Origin: CAZWBR01 sp964632305
GTDB lineage: Bacteria; Bacteroidota; Bacteroidia; Bacteroidales; Prolixibacteraceae
Length of the DNA stretch: 64,000 nucleotides
Direction of reading: 5' to 3'
Assembly (NCBI GenBank): GCA_964632305.1
Contig: CAZWBR010000014.1
Coordinates: forward strand, 1 to 64,000
Shown: piece after piece, positions 63,252 to 64,000 of the stretch
Position numbering within the stretch: position 1 is the first letter of the stretch
Layout of the letters: each line of letters opens with the position of its first letter
Made by a program: the position numbers and the translations under genes
Notes under the pieces: generated by a model
Told to the model about the DNA's origin: nothing
Database searches by the model: none
What the model saw: only the letters and a program-made list of their open reading frames with translations

Positions 63252-63287
63252 AAAAATCCCGATCCGCTTGCCGGACGGGATTTTTTT
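63252..63287. terminator. Hairpin after the orphan gene
   Basis: AAAAATCCCG ... CGGGATTTTTTT with inner CCG-CTTG-CGG pairing forms a T-run terminator for plus-strand transcription. Confidence 0.7.
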
Positions 63288-63874
63288 ATGGGCTATCGAC
63301 GAACGAAAGCTTGTGAATCGCCTCCGAAAGGAAAAATCAGGATTGAGTATCCTTTTCCGCGATCGCGGCTGGTTTTCGGAAACGGGAAAACTTTACCGGA
63401 TATAAACCGGGCCTTCGCCGTATTTGCCGTATTTCTTATATGGTTCTTCCGAGGTATTTCTGTGGTTAATAACCGCAGGATAACCGCACAATAAGCACAG
63501 AATAACCGCACAATATCCGAAGAAGATACGGCGATGGTCAGGTCGGTACCAGGAAAAGGAGCGATTTGGAAGGGGAAGTTTGTTCACGGCTCAAGGGCTG
63601 AACCCGGTTAAAGGGGATTCAATCCAAATGGATACTGCTGCCGGAGGAGGAAGGATCTTTATGACCGAACCGGCCGGCCACAGTAGGGGTAAACCCTGGT
63701 TATGCTCCTTGGCTGGTTCGGAACACAGGAAACAGACACGGGTTATCTTTCCTGAACGAATGGGTTGCAGAGGTATATTTAACGAGGATTACTGTGCTGA
63801 AAATTAGGATTCATGGGCCATTTTTAGTATATTTCTATTGGCAATTGCGGGGATAAAATAAATTCTAATTCAAA
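63288..63874. other. Intergenic stretch with an 11-bp array
   Basis: Apart from the repeat at 63459-63537 I see no gene. Short open frames (63288-63494, 63580-63807) have no motif or ribosome site. A possible -7 box TATATTTC at about 63828 precedes the final gene. Confidence 0.5.
63459..63537 (-). repeat. 11-bp tandem array, copy B
   Basis: Read on the minus strand it starts CCATCGCCGTATC like copy A at 43207, then has five 11-mers of TTnTGCGGnTA (63469-63523) and ends in CTGCGGTTATTAACCACAG, again a hairpin. Confidence 0.85.
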
Positions 63875-64000
63875 ATGGGAGAAGCCATGGAAAAGAAAAT
63901 CGGTATTTGGCTTGACAGCGAAAAGGCCTTTTTAATTGCTCTTACCAACGATGGTGAAACGGTTTCCAGAATTGAATCGGATGTGGAACATCGGCTCCGG
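63875..64000 (+). CDS. N-terminus of a conserved Bacteroidota protein, cut by window end
   Basis: 42 codons are visible: MGEAMEKKIGIWLDSEKAF..., with a second ATG at 63887 that may be the true start (MEKKIGIW). The pattern KKIGIWLDxEKAF followed by an ESxxEHRxR block is typical of a small family in this phylum related to translation-factor/host-attachment-like domains. This assignment is by memory of the pattern only. Confidence 0.6.
   Translation, partial: MGEAMEKKIGIWLDSEKAFLIALTNDGETVSRIESDVEHRLR

Noticed and set aside
63580..63807. 75-codon frame near the window end
   Set aside because: No ribosome site and low-information composition. The following gene start is better supported.

Overview
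The window comes from a member of the Bacteroidota, probably the Bacteroidales/Marinilabiliales. Supporting signs are TTG-N19/20-TATATTTG promoters, an ExbB/membrane protein/ExbD/ExbD operon, DUF4837 and head-GIN proteins, a TonB-dependent receptor, and GH8 and GH125 glycosidases. No rRNA gene was seen; two tRNA genes are present.

Region 1 (1-8186) is a ribosomally made natural-product locus that I read as a lasso-peptide cluster. Four short precursor genes share an almost invariant leader containing WQTPEI and DKT, a Gly at core position 1, a Glu at core position 8 or 9 and a C-terminal Ser. Three of them lie in exact 289-bp steps. They accompany a sugar-transfer-associated ATP-grasp enzyme, an asparagine-synthetase-like lasso cyclase, the remnant of a second cyclase, an APS-kinase-type kinase, a PF14907-type nucleotidyltransferase and an exporting ABC ATPase. 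No leader peptidase or RiPP-recognition protein is visible, so it lies left of the window or acts from elsewhere.

Region 2 (9304-15144) is a compact integrated element of about 5.8 kb at the 3' end of tRNA-Arg(CCU). It is bounded by a 15-bp direct repeat of the tRNA end. It carries a tyrosine integrase behind an operator-overlapped promoter, a DUF3853-type DNA-binding protein, a primase-polymerase/DUF3987 ATPase fusion, an eight-copy iteron-like array and a DUF5681-like protein. It resembles a phage satellite or small integrative replicon. The insertion has separated the tRNA from its terminator and from an encoded CCA.

Region 3 (15276-36193) is mostly chromosomal: an aminotransferase-fold protein lacking its PLP lysine, recO, an XTP/dITP pyrophosphatase, 6-phosphogluconolactonase, a LytTR/LytS-type two-component pair, a TolC-MacA-MacB export system, metF, rnr, a TetR regulator, lipoproteins, tatA, rseP, dxr and an M23 peptidase.

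Region 4 (36473-43004) holds initiator tRNA-Met and a carbohydrate group: an aldose 1-epimerase, a GH8 xylan-oligosaccharide hydrolase, a GH125 mannosidase and an alpha/beta-hydrolase-like protein.

Region 5 (43460-48736) is a metal-uptake cluster on the minus strand: yidD, then substrate-binding protein, ATPase and permease of a Zn/Mn-type ABC importer, a NikR-like regulator with an altered metal site, and a TonB-dependent receptor. Region 6 (48933-62097) is housekeeping: an FNR-type reductase, rlmN, tadA, aspS, the ExbB/ExbD operon, asparaginase, TatD, glutamate dehydrogenase and leuS. The last 2 kb holds an AT-rich orphan gene, an 11-bp repeat array that has a relative near 43.2 kb, and the start of a gene that runs off the window.
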